DNA of 64,000 bases from Lewinellaceae bacterium (lineage in GTDB: Bacteria > Bacteroidota > Bacteroidia > Chitinophagales > Saprospiraceae). A program made the translations under genes and the position numbers. This document shows positions 6,613-14,435 of the stretch, piece after piece (position 1 is the first letter of the stretch; each line of letters begins with the position of its first letter). The stretch spans positions 413,501 to 477,500 of the forward strand of contig JACJYK010000001.1 in assembly GCA_020636135.1 (NCBI GenBank), given 5' to 3'. Below the pieces are notes generated by a model. That model was given only the letters and a program-made list of their open reading frames with translations. It was not told where the DNA came from and ran no database searches.

Positions 6613-8409
6613 TTACCGGATCAGGGTGACGGTTCCGGCTTTGTTCTGCGGAAGGCCGCCAAACAATTGATACCTTACCTGATATACATAAACCCCGGGA
6701 GGTAGTTCTTGCCCGGCAGCGGTTCCATTCCATTGCGGTGAACTGCTGCCCGAGACCGGGGCATCATAAATCAGGTTGCCCCAACGGTCATAAATCCGGA
6801 AATAAATGAAGGATTCCACGGATCCGTCGTGGACGACTTCAAACAGGTCGTTTACGGCATCCCCATTGGGTGAAAAAACATTGGGGATGAATACCCCGCC
6901 ACATTCCATCAGCTGCACCTGTGTTGACCTGGTGGTGGAGACACAGCCATCAGAGACCGTTACTGCATAAATGCCGGCAGAGGTAATGGTCTGGACCGGA
7001 TTCAGGCTGTCGGCAGTATTCCATCGAAATGAATTTAACCGGCCATCCTGGAGGTCTATGATCCAGGATTCGCTGGCGCAGATGGTGGTGTCTTTTGCCA
7101 GTGTAAGCTGGATAGGTTCAGGTAGACCGACTTCTATGGTGTCGGTAAATGTACACACGGTGTCCACGCGGTGCAGTGCCACCCGGTACGTTCCGGTCTG
7201 GGTGATCGGATAGGCTACGCTGGTATCCCGGCCATTCCATACGGCTGTTGCCCCCGGATAGGGAATGTTGATCGTCAGCCCTTGTTCACAGATGACGGTA
7301 TCCGGTCCGAGGTCAAATGGTATCTTGCGGTCGAGGACTTCCACCTGGACCTGATCCAGTGCAAACGTATCGCAGGCATCGGGGAAATAAAGGGTGTAGG
7401 TGGTGCTCTGTGCCGGCTGGGCAATGGGATTGGGACTGAACGGGTTATTTAATCCCTGGGTTGGTTCCCAGTACACATCCTGCATGATGCCAGAAATCAG
7501 CGGTATGGCTTCTCCCGGGCAGATGACCTGGTCCTGAATGTCATTGAGGAATGTGGTATACCGCATGCAGATGCGCTGCACATTGGATGAGCCACCGGTA
7601 GCTGAAGTAAATCCCCAGAAGACATAGGGAATACCGCCGAAGATGTTGGTTACAATGTCACCCTGGTAGGACAATCGCAGGTCACAGTCCATATACACAT
7701 CCAGGCGGTGCACCTGGGCATCCCAGACCACACGCACATTGTGGTACTGGCAATCTTCAATATTCGGACTGCTGGCCAGCGCCTGGACCGGACCAGCCAG
7801 CGTATTGTTCGATCCATGGTCCACATCACCGTTGCGGATGATGGCTATGTGGTCGTAAGCAGGGTCATCAAGATTGAAATTCTGCCAGGTATCGAATTCA
7901 ATACCTATGGAAGGCCGTACAAATTGAAACCCTAATCCTTCACCGGCCTCACCGATGGAGGTACTGACCGGTTGGAACCCGAATACGATCCCATCGGCTC
8001 CATTGGCATCCGTACAGCCCAGAAAGATGTCCATGATCGCTTCAAAGGATTCATTCAGGTTAATCTGATTGACATTCCAGATCGAGCCGGCAACAAACAT
8101 GACATCCTGAGTCAGTTCGTAACATATGCTGTCGAGCCGGCGGGCAGCGCCGTTGATTTGGAATTGAGCAGAAGATGTACGGGGAAACAGGACCAGGAAC
8201 AGGAGGCCGAAATGCAATGCTTTCAGGCAGCAGAAGTGCCGCCTTATGTTGATGCTGTTCAATTTATTGATCCAATTCAATCCAAATAAATTGTTGATTT
8301 CACATGCTATTCTAAACGACGAATACCGGCCCGTGTCATATATCCGTATTGGGAATTTACAATTTACTGGGTAATATGATTCACATCCTGTCCAACTTAT
8401 TGATTTCAA
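6613..8409 (-). CDS. Exported L-type lectin-like protein with T9SS type B (gliding-motility) C-terminal domain
   Basis: This is a large secreted protein. After a hydrophobic signal segment ending near TSSAQ comes a domain of about 230 residues. Its motifs (DGIVFGFQP, then a stretch ending GIEFDTWQN, then HNVRVVWD and LDVYMDCDL) resemble bacterial legume-lectin-like beta-sandwich domains. The middle part has Ig/PKD-like segments with paired cysteines (DTVICEQG, DTTICASE). The last 90 residues (FIPNVFSPNGDAVND, then IYDRWGNLIY, then GVYVYQVRY) are the gliding-motility-associated C-terminal domain used as a type B T9SS signal. The frame opens at a TTG at 8409; no ATG precedes the signal segment, so the true start is uncertain and may be a TTG nearer 8260. 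It is likely surface-attached or released and carbohydrate-binding. Confidence 0.8.
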   Translation of the reverse strand: MKSISWTGCESYYPVNCKFPIRIYDTGRYSSFRIACEINNLFGLNWINKLNSINIRRHFCCLKALHFGLLFLVLFPRTSSAQFQINGAARRLDSICYELTQDVMFVAGSIWNVNQINLNESFEAIMDIFLGCTDANGADGIVFGFQPVSTSIGEAGEGLGFQFVRPSIGIEFDTWQNFNLDDPAYDHIAIIRNGDVDHGSNNTLAGPVQALASSPNIEDCQYHNVRVVWDAQVHRLDVYMDCDLRLSYQGDIVTNIFGGIPYVFWGFTSATGGSSNVQRICMRYTTFLNDIQDQVICPGEAIPLISGIMQDVYWEPTQGLNNPFSPNPIAQPAQSTTYTLYFPDACDTFALDQVQVEVLDRKIPFDLGPDTVICEQGLTINIPYPGATAVWNGRDTSVAYPITQTGTYRVALHRVDTVCTFTDTIEVGLPEPIQLTLAKDTTICASESWIIDLQDGRLNSFRWNTADSLNPVQTITSAGIYAVTVSDGCVSTTRSTQVQLMECGGVFIPNVFSPNGDAVNDLFEVVHDGSVESFIYFRIYDRWGNLIYDAPVSGSSSPQWNGTAAGQELPPGVYVYQVRYQLFGGLPQNKAGTVTLIR

Positions 8410-8590
8410 AAGGGGGGCTGGAAAGAAGGGGAGAGGAAGACCTGGTATGCCCTACCGGTCCTGAAAAAACACATCAATTGGTTCAAGATTGCTTCAATTG
8501 CCTTCTCCGATGCTTAAAGTCTGACTACCAATAGCAGATAGCTAATATTATTTTCACTATAATTGCATTCATATTAAATGAATTCATGAT

Positions 8591-9412
8591 ATGTTTTCCA
8601 GGCGCCTGACGGTACCGCTTGCCTTATGGATCATGATCGTGCTCTACCTTGCCTTTGTAGAAGAAAAGGAGGGCGTGATGGTATGGATCATCCCACCGGC
8701 ATTGTTACTGATGGTGGTATACATCTTTACGCCTCAACTGGATTATTGGTATGTGCAGCGCTACCGGCCTACCCTGGATGAACCTTTGCGGAAGTTTTTA
8801 CATCGCCTGGTGCCCTGGATAACCCGCCTGGATCCGGAAGCGCAAAAAAAACTGGAAGAACGACTGGTATTACACATGGAAGGATCCGACTTCAGCGGCA
8901 TGAGCATGGATACCATCCCGGAAGAAGCGAAGGTCATGGTCAGTCTGGCGGCGGTCATTATCTCGTGGGATCAGGAGAAAGCCCTGTTATCACCCTTTGA
9001 ACGCGTGGTCTTTTACAAGCATCCTTTTCCCTCACCGAATCATCAGTTTCTGCATGCCAGCGAGACCGATTTTACCGATCAGGTACAGATCTATTCCCTG
9101 GAGCAGCTGATGGCTGCCTGGATGCGGCCGGACCGGTTCCTTAACCTGGCGTATTACGAATGGGGCAGAGTATTCCAGTTTGTCTTTGATCAGAAGCAGT
9201 ATCCTCCATCCTCCCCACAGCATTGGGAGGTATTGACCCGAATCTCCGGGCAGTCCCTGGACCAATGGCAAAAATTTACCGGCTTTGAAGAGCTTGATTT
9301 CTGGGGAGTGGCCACGGCCTGTTATTTTACTTTTCAGCAAAAGATGGTGGAATCGGAACCAGCGCTCTATGCTGCTATCCGGGAAGTCTATGGCTCCCCG
9401 GTGAACAGTTAG
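8591..9412 (+). CDS. MtfA-like (peptidase family M90-type) membrane protein with degenerate zinc motif
   Basis: The 273-residue protein has two N-terminal hydrophobic segments (about 8-23 and 31-47) and a soluble part whose layout follows the MtfA/M90 zinc peptidase family seen in Bacteroidota. The block EEAKVMVSLAAVI near 111-123 is followed by FERVVFYKHPF near 136-146, then by the position of the zinc motif. Where the family has HEFAH after an 'NLG(L)' run, this protein has NLAYYEWGRVF: residues 189-193 are Tyr-Glu-Trp-Gly-Arg. Both zinc histidines are therefore replaced while the glutamate remains. If the family assignment is right, it is a non-catalytic homologue, perhaps a binding or regulatory protein. 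The stop overlaps the convergent gene's stop at 9409-9412. Confidence 0.65.
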   Translation: MFSRRLTVPLALWIMIVLYLAFVEEKEGVMVWIIPPALLLMVVYIFTPQLDYWYVQRYRPTLDEPLRKFLHRLVPWITRLDPEAQKKLEERLVLHMEGSDFSGMSMDTIPEEAKVMVSLAAVIISWDQEKALLSPFERVVFYKHPFPSPNHQFLHASETDFTDQVQIYSLEQLMAAWMRPDRFLNLAYYEWGRVFQFVFDQKQYPPSSPQHWEVLTRISGQSLDQWQKFTGFEELDFWGVATACYFTFQQKMVESEPALYAAIREVYGSPVNS

Positions 9413-10527
9413 TTGCTGCGTACGATTTTCGTAATGGCGGACTCTTCCACGATACCGACCGGTCCCCGGTAGATACCTCCATCTTTCCCGATATCGACCA
9501 CCTTGACGGCAATCACATTGTTTCCGGTAGCATGGAGTAAGCCATCCGGGATGGGGTATACCCTCAATTTTGAAAACGATTGACTTTCACCCAGCTCGCG
9601 TCCGTCATTGGTTTCGCCTATTTTTTGGCCGTTCAGATAGGTGACATCAAAGTCGTCGATCTTACCCAGGACCAGATAATATTTTTGATTGCTCTGGGGG
9701 GTGAAATTCAGCCGGAATGTCTTGCGATACCACCCGGTACCATCATAGGAGCGATAGCCCTGATTATCCCAGAAATTCGGCACCAGAAGGGTCTCCCATT
9801 TGGTATCGTCATAATCGGGCCGGATATAATCTGCTTGATTGCTGGTGGTGAATTTCCAGGGTCCATAAAATCCCTGTTTGACAGCAGCACTCTGTTCCTG
9901 GGCATATATCCCCGGATTGCCGCCTATAATGCCACCATCCATGGTTTCATCGTATACCCGGATTGCAATGACATTGTCACCGCTGAAATTGATCAGCTCA
10001 TTGGGGATAAAATAACTACGGTCCGAATCATAAGCGGTGCGGAACCGGGGAGGAAAGGTGCCGCTTTTTCCGATCAGCGTGCCATTCAGATACGTCTCAT
10101 CCACATCGTCAATAAATCCGGGTAATAATATATGGGCATCCTGGCGGATTAATTCCCGGCCATCGAAATGGACCCGGTACCAGGCATAGCCATCATAGCC
10201 ATTAAAGCCCTCATTTTCCCACCGGGCAGGTACCCGGATTTTCTCCCAGTTTTTGTCGGAATAAGATGGCGAAGCCCAGTTCACGTTGTCTCCAATACTA
10301 AATTTCCAGGACTGAGAAAGGTTGATTTTCCGGGTGAGGTCCTCAGAGACGTAATTTTGGCTTTCTCCAATATTATTTTCACCAAACAACCATTCCATAA
10401 ACCAATTACGTAATGGCAATTCCTCCCACCGGCTTTCTTTACCTTTTTCCTGTGCAGTAAGGGAAAATGTGGATGCCAGGATTAAGATGATCATTATTAA
10501 AAGGGTGGATTTATTTCGCTTTTGCAT
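9409..10527 (-). CDS. Exported protein with two tandem galactose-binding-like (jelly-roll) domains
   Basis: This is a 372-residue secreted protein with an N-terminal signal peptide (hydrophobic LLIMIILILASTFSLTAQ, residues 9-26). Two similar beta-sandwich domains follow, each resembling the sugar-binding domain of family 2 glycosidases and sialate O-acetylesterases. The first is near 75-215 (WKFSIGD, then VPARWENEG, YAWYRVHF, YLNGTLIGKSG, NVIAIRVYD). The second is near 222-360 (WKFTTSN, then VPNFWDNQG, TGWYRKTF, YLNGQKIGET, NVIAVKVVD). No catalytic domain is present, so it may be a stand-alone glycan-binding protein or a fragment of a larger esterase-like architecture. It lies between a convergent gene and an upstream protease gene, and its substrate cannot be inferred. 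Confidence 0.72.
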   Translation of the reverse strand: MQKRNKSTLLIMIILILASTFSLTAQEKGKESRWEELPLRNWFMEWLFGENNIGESQNYVSEDLTRKINLSQSWKFSIGDNVNWASPSYSDKNWEKIRVPARWENEGFNGYDGYAWYRVHFDGRELIRQDAHILLPGFIDDVDETYLNGTLIGKSGTFPPRFRTAYDSDRSYFIPNELINFSGDNVIAIRVYDETMDGGIIGGNPGIYAQEQSAAVKQGFYGPWKFTTSNQADYIRPDYDDTKWETLLVPNFWDNQGYRSYDGTGWYRKTFRLNFTPQSNQKYYLVLGKIDDFDVTYLNGQKIGETNDGRELGESQSFSKLRVYPIPDGLLHATGNNVIAVKVVDIGKDGGIYRGPVGIVEESAITKIVRSN

Positions 10528-10579
10528 ACCTTATTTTCAGATGGTGACAGATACGTTTCCTATTTAATCATGGAATAAT

Positions 10580-11074
10580 TTATTCCGGGTTTTTACTATT
10601 CGTTTGATGGTACATGACGACAGAATTATTTCCCATATCAATGACAAATCCATAAGACTGCATGAGCGTGGTGCCGATGATAGCTGTTATCCTTTTCCCG
10701 GTTCTTGCTTCAATAGATTCTGCCACATTGGTGAGATCAAAGGCGTACATTGGGCAGTACAAAGGCGTTTCGCCAAATTGCAATCTGACATTTTTTACCC
10801 GGTAAAGCCGGTTATTACTTGAGCCAAGTCCCGGAACTGACCTGCTCCCATTCTGGATGGTGCTGAAGCCCAGGTATTTCCTGGATTTAATATCCAGAAT
10901 GGTAATATCCGATCCGGTATCGAGTAATACCCAGGTTTTTTTATTATTAATGGTCATCTCCACTATTGGCTTGTGTTTGTAGCTTGCCTGCTGATAAACT
11001 GATGACTGGCAGAAGGTTGTTTTTTCGAATAATAAACCAAATAAAGTCAGGGTTAAGATGAATTGCATTTGCAT
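10580..11074 (-). CDS. Retropepsin-like aspartic protease, exported
   Basis: The product is a 164-residue protein with a signal peptide (MQMQFILTLTLFGLL, cleavage near FCQ) and a single-lobe aspartic protease fold. The active-site motif LLDTGSDITIL places the catalytic Asp52 in DTGSD. The later hydrophobic-hydrophobic-Gly element (AIIGTTLMQSYGFVIDMG) matches the second conserved region of retropepsin-like families, where the active protease is a homodimer. ATG at 11074 is chosen because it gives the cleanest signal peptide; an ATG at 11086 and a TTG at 11113 are alternatives. It lies downstream of a two-component system on the same strand (113 bases), so co-regulation is possible but unproven. 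The substrate is unknown. Confidence 0.75.
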   Translation of the reverse strand: MQMQFILTLTLFGLLFEKTTFCQSSVYQQASYKHKPIVEMTINNKKTWVLLDTGSDITILDIKSRKYLGFSTIQNGSRSVPGLGSSNNRLYRVKNVRLQFGETPLYCPMYAFDLTNVAESIEARTGKRITAIIGTTLMQSYGFVIDMGNNSVVMYHQTNSKNPE

Positions 11075-11186
11075 GACGGTTGACATTTGAGTTATTGAAT
11101 ATTTTACATTCAAAATAAACCCGGTAATTGTTGTCAGGTGTTATGCTCAGGTAAACAAATGTCATAAGATGTCATGTAAATTTGAA

Positions 11187-11867
11187 TCAAACCATTTTAT
11201 AACCCATGCCATGCACGGTCAGTATAATTTTCGGATCATTTGGGTTTATTTCCACCTTCTGACGGAGACGTAAAATGAAATTATCGATGGTGCGGGTTGA
11301 AGGAAATTCATCGTATTGCCAGATATTTTTCAAGAGGTCGTCACGCCGTACAATCTGGTGTTTATTCTGCCATAAAAAATGCAACACTTCAAATTCCCGG
11401 TGGGACAGTTTTATTTCTTTGCCCGAAACAATGGCTACATAATTCGTAAAATCAACTTCCACGAGTCCGATGGTTTCGAAGGCTCCCGCAGTGTTTTGAC
11501 CGCCAGAGGTCCGGCGTAATATGGCTTTTACGCGGGCGAGTAATTCCCGTAAACTAAAGGGTTTGACAATGTAGTCATCTGCACCCAGCTCGAGGCCAAG
11601 AACGCGGTCAATTTCTTCCCCTTTGGCGGTGAGCAGAATGACCGGTATATCATTTTTTTGCTGGCGGAGTTTGCGGCACACATCGAAGCCCGACATCTCA
11701 GGCATCATGACATCCAGGATCAGTAAATCGTAAAAATTGGAAGATATCTTGACAAGAGCTTCCTTGCCATTTGCTGCAGTATCGACCTGATAACCTTCAA
11801 ATTCCAGGTTGTCGGCCAGTCCGCGGCACATTAAGGGTTCGTCATCGGTAATAAGTATTTTCGTCAT
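11187..11867 (-). CDS. OmpR/PhoB-family response regulator
   Basis: This is a 226-residue two-domain regulator. The receiver domain (about 1-120) has the acidic pocket at Asp8/Asp9, phosphoacceptor Asp52 in LILDVMMPEMSG, and the conserved Lys in LLTAKGEE. The C-terminal winged helix (about 130-226) has the OmpR-type pattern LSHREFEVLHFLWQN and RTIDNFILRLRQKV. It overlaps the upstream histidine kinase gene by four bases, so the two form a cognate pair. Regulated genes are unknown; the retropepsin-like gene directly downstream is one candidate. Confidence 0.95.
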   Translation of the reverse strand: MTKILITDDEPLMCRGLADNLEFEGYQVDTAANGKEALVKISSNFYDLLILDVMMPEMSGFDVCRKLRQQKNDIPVILLTAKGEEIDRVLGLELGADDYIVKPFSLRELLARVKAILRRTSGGQNTAGAFETIGLVEVDFTNYVAIVSGKEIKLSHREFEVLHFLWQNKHQIVRRDDLLKNIWQYDEFPSTRTIDNFILRLRQKVEINPNDPKIILTVHGMGYKMV

Positions 11868-13495
11868 TCTGTGTGCGTTATAAGCGGAAACCTAAGGGTA
11901 AAGGTGCTGCCCTGTCCAGGCCTGGATGTGACATTCACCTCACCACCATGTTCCTGCATGATGTGCTTTACCAGGCTTAGCCCGAGACCGGTGCCTTTGG
12001 TTTTTTGAGTCAGGGCATCTTCGACCCGGTAAAATTGCTCAAATATTTTCGTCTGGTTTTCCGGGCTGATACCAATCCCTTCATCCGCTACCTGACAATA
12101 GCCGTATCGATCGTTCTTGCTGGTAGTGATATGGATCCTGCTCTTTTCTGGACTGTATTTTATGGCGTTGTCGATGAGATTGGAAAGTGCAGCCTCAAAG
12201 GCCTGGTCGTCTGCCAGGATGGGTACCGGCGCCTGGCAGAGTGTCAGTACGCAGTCAATTTCTTTTTCTTTGAAGGTATAGGTATAGGTGTCGTACAGGT
12301 CCCGGGCTATAACATTCATGTCGGCTTCTGCTTTGTGGTAGGAGGTCCGGTTGGCTTCGATACGTGCGAAGTCCAGGATGTTATTGACGAGATAAGTCAA
12401 ACGTCCGGACTCGCGATGGATGACTTCGTAATAGTTTTGTTTTTTAGCTTCATTCCCTAATCTGCCCAGCATCAGGGTTTCGGCGTACATACGGATCAGT
12501 GAAAGAGGGGTTCTTATCTCATGGGAAACATTGGAGACGAAATCCGATTTGAGCTGTGCTATTTTAAGGGCTTTTTGAGCATTGCGAAATATTAAGAAAG
12601 CACCGATCAATACCGTGGTGAGAGAGAAAAAGAGGAAAGCCAGATTGGTCCGGTTTCTATTGCGAATTAATTCCGCATAACTGGTGCCTATGGATTGGAT
12701 CGTCAGGTAGGTGTCCGGCAATATCCATAAAGAACGTTCGGTATACTCTTGTCCGGAATCAAACTCGCCGGTACTGTATAGGGTATTCAGGTTATTATTT
12801 TCTGGGTTTATCTGGATCACCGACAATAGATACTCGTTTTGGGATAGTTCCTGCATTTTAGGCCCCAATACCGATGCTACCCAATAATTCAAATCGAATA
12901 TGAACAATGCATTATAAAGAGAGGAATCTTTGTCGAAAACCATGACGGTCATAGCGCCCTGTACAGGGTTCAGCCCGGAAATTGGCGGCATGCCGATGGC
13001 TGGCTGAATCTTCCGGAACCCGGCCTTTAAATAATTGGTCAGCCTGGTGATGGTAGAATCTTGCTCAGCATACCATTGGTCAATTTGTGCTGAGGCACCA
13101 GGATCGTGAGAGACGTAATCACTGTAGCACAAACTGTCCTGCCGGTTGGGAATGTGCCGGATGACCAACAATTGAATGGCTTCGTTGCCAAGGACCAAAT
13201 CGTTTGCATTCCGAACGATGGGGTAGGTCTTATCGGCCAATTTATTGACCCACTGCTGCATCCGGTCGTCGGCATACTGATTCAGGGAAAAAAGTACCGT
13301 CTCCATTTGCTTTTCATAGATGGCCTCCGCCATTTTTTCATCCTGGCTGAGGGCACGGATCTGTACGAAAGCATAGATCAGAAAGGGGACAACGATGACC
13401 AGAAGAATGATTAATATGGTTCGCGCACTTTTGCTCACAACAGCTGCTTGAATAGGCAAAAGTAGCCTGAAAATGGATGCCCGGCAGTCCTGCAT
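11864..13495 (-). CDS. Membrane sensor histidine kinase
   Basis: This 543-residue sensor has a transmembrane segment near residues 20-40 (ILIILLVIVVPFLIYAF), an extracytoplasmic sensor region of about 230 residues with no family I recognise, and a second membrane segment (LAFLFFSLTTVLIGAFLIF). The HisKA domain follows with phosphoacceptor His in NVSHEIRTPLSL. The ATPase domain shows an N box (LSNLIDNAIKYSP), G1 (ADEGIGIS) and G2 (GTGLGLSLVKHI). The ATG at 13493-13495 is chosen since it directly precedes the first membrane segment; the open frame extends 27 codons further without family character. Its last four bases overlap the response regulator start, giving a kinase/regulator operon. Confidence 0.92.
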   Translation of the reverse strand: MQDCRASIFRLLLPIQAAVVSKSARTILIILLVIVVPFLIYAFVQIRALSQDEKMAEAIYEKQMETVLFSLNQYADDRMQQWVNKLADKTYPIVRNANDLVLGNEAIQLLVIRHIPNRQDSLCYSDYVSHDPGASAQIDQWYAEQDSTITRLTNYLKAGFRKIQPAIGMPPISGLNPVQGAMTVMVFDKDSSLYNALFIFDLNYWVASVLGPKMQELSQNEYLLSVIQINPENNNLNTLYSTGEFDSGQEYTERSLWILPDTYLTIQSIGTSYAELIRNRNRTNLAFLFFSLTTVLIGAFLIFRNAQKALKIAQLKSDFVSNVSHEIRTPLSLIRMYAETLMLGRLGNEAKKQNYYEVIHRESGRLTYLVNNILDFARIEANRTSYHKAEADMNVIARDLYDTYTYTFKEKEIDCVLTLCQAPVPILADDQAFEAALSNLIDNAIKYSPEKSRIHITTSKNDRYGYCQVADEGIGISPENQTKIFEQFYRVEDALTQKTKGTGLGLSLVKHIMQEHGGEVNVTSRPGQGSTFTLRFPLITHTE

Positions 13496-13682
13496 TGTAA
13501 ACGTTTTTAATGAGTTGTCACGAATTGTCACCGTTTCAGCTAAAAGTCTGGTCCAATTAGCGCGGGAATGACACAAAGTGCTTTCCCAGGTGCCTTTGGC
13601 GTTGTCTCTGGGTTAAACCATGACCCAAACGGATACATATCCAGATTATTTGTATATTACCAAAGTAAATAGCTAACTGAGA

Positions 13683-14192
13683 ATGGTTGTCTCGTATTAC
13701 CAATCACCGATTGGCTGGTTGGAATTACATGCTACCGACAAGGGACTTACCCAGATTCATTTGAATTCATCTTCTGATGTAAAGGAGCCGGACGCCCCGG
13801 AGCATCCTATCCTGGTTCAGACTTTTAAGCAGCTGGATGAATATTTTACCGGTAAGAGGACACAGTTCAGCATTCCCCTGGATTTTGGGGAGGCACCCTG
13901 GTTTTATCAGGAGGTGTGGAAGACGCTGATGATCATTCCTTTTGGCAGGACCCGTTCCTATTTTGACATTGCCAAACGGCTGGGTAACCCAAAAGCCGTA
14001 CGTGCGGTAGGTCAGGCCAACCACCACAATCCATTGCCCATTATCATCCCCTGCCACCGGGTCATCGGAAAGAATGGCGACTGGGGTGGTTATTCGGGGG
14101 GACTGACCATCAAGAAGTGGTTGCTGCGCATGGAAAACCCCAATCGTTTCCGTAAGCAGGGTGACTTGTTCCAGGAAGGAGTGGTGGGGTAA
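13683..14192 (+). CDS. ogt: Methylated-DNA--[protein]-cysteine S-methyltransferase (Ogt-like)
   Basis: This is the suicide DNA-repair enzyme that removes alkyl groups from O6-alkylguanine. The product is 169 residues with an N-terminal domain (YYQSPIGWLELHATDKGL) and the DNA-binding/catalytic domain. The acceptor is Cys124 in IIPCHRVIGKNG. The arginine finger region (FGRTRSYFDIAKRLGNPKAVRAVGQAN) and the C-terminal YSGGLTIKKWLLRME are typical. The gene is divergent from the histidine kinase, with 187 bases between their starts that contain an imperfect inverted repeat TGGGTTA...TGACCCA (13610-13627) of unknown role. The ada regulatory domain is absent. Confidence 0.95.
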   Translation: MVVSYYQSPIGWLELHATDKGLTQIHLNSSSDVKEPDAPEHPILVQTFKQLDEYFTGKRTQFSIPLDFGEAPWFYQEVWKTLMIIPFGRTRSYFDIAKRLGNPKAVRAVGQANHHNPLPIIIPCHRVIGKNGDWGGYSGGLTIKKWLLRMENPNRFRKQGDLFQEGVVG

Positions 14193-14193
14193 A

Positions 14194-14214
14194 ATGTTGA
14201 ATGTTGAATGTTGA
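14194..14214 (+). repeat. Short tandem repeat, 7 bp x 3
   Basis: Three exact copies of ATGTTGA start one base after the ogt stop codon. The array lies in the intergenic region before aspS. It is probably slippage-derived; no function is apparent. Confidence 0.85.
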
Positions 14215-14262
14215 ATGGGCTGTCGAGATAGCTCATCCATTTCCGGACGCTTGGTCAGAACT

Positions 14263-14334
14263 ACTTCTGCTACCTCTTTTACTTCTGCTACCTCTTTTAC
14301 TTCTGCTACCTCTTTTACCTCTGCTACCTCTTTT
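14263..14334 (+). repeat. Tandem repeat, 18 bp x 4, in the aspS upstream region
   Basis: Four consecutive 18-bp units (ACTTCTGCTACCTCTTTT; the last has ACC in place of ACT) form a pyrimidine-rich tract about 100 bases before the aspS ATG. The flanking sequence to about 14370 continues pyrimidine-rich with a degraded copy. The unit length is a multiple of three and is open in several frames, but the apparent poly-Leu/Pro or Ser/Ala/Thr translations look like repeat artefacts. Confidence 0.9.
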
Positions 14335-14435
14335 ACCTTTATCCCTTTCTTTAACCTCTTCTACCTTTCTTCTCAGATTTTTCGGACTTTTGCAGCGCGA
14401 AGTAAAAGCTTCGTTCAGGATTAAATAGGAATACC

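Noticed and set aside
14201..14428. Leu/Pro-rich or Ser/Ala/Thr-rich frames upstream of aspS
   Set aside because: They translate the 18-bp tandem repeat, lack any family character and differ between frames in the manner of repeat artefacts.
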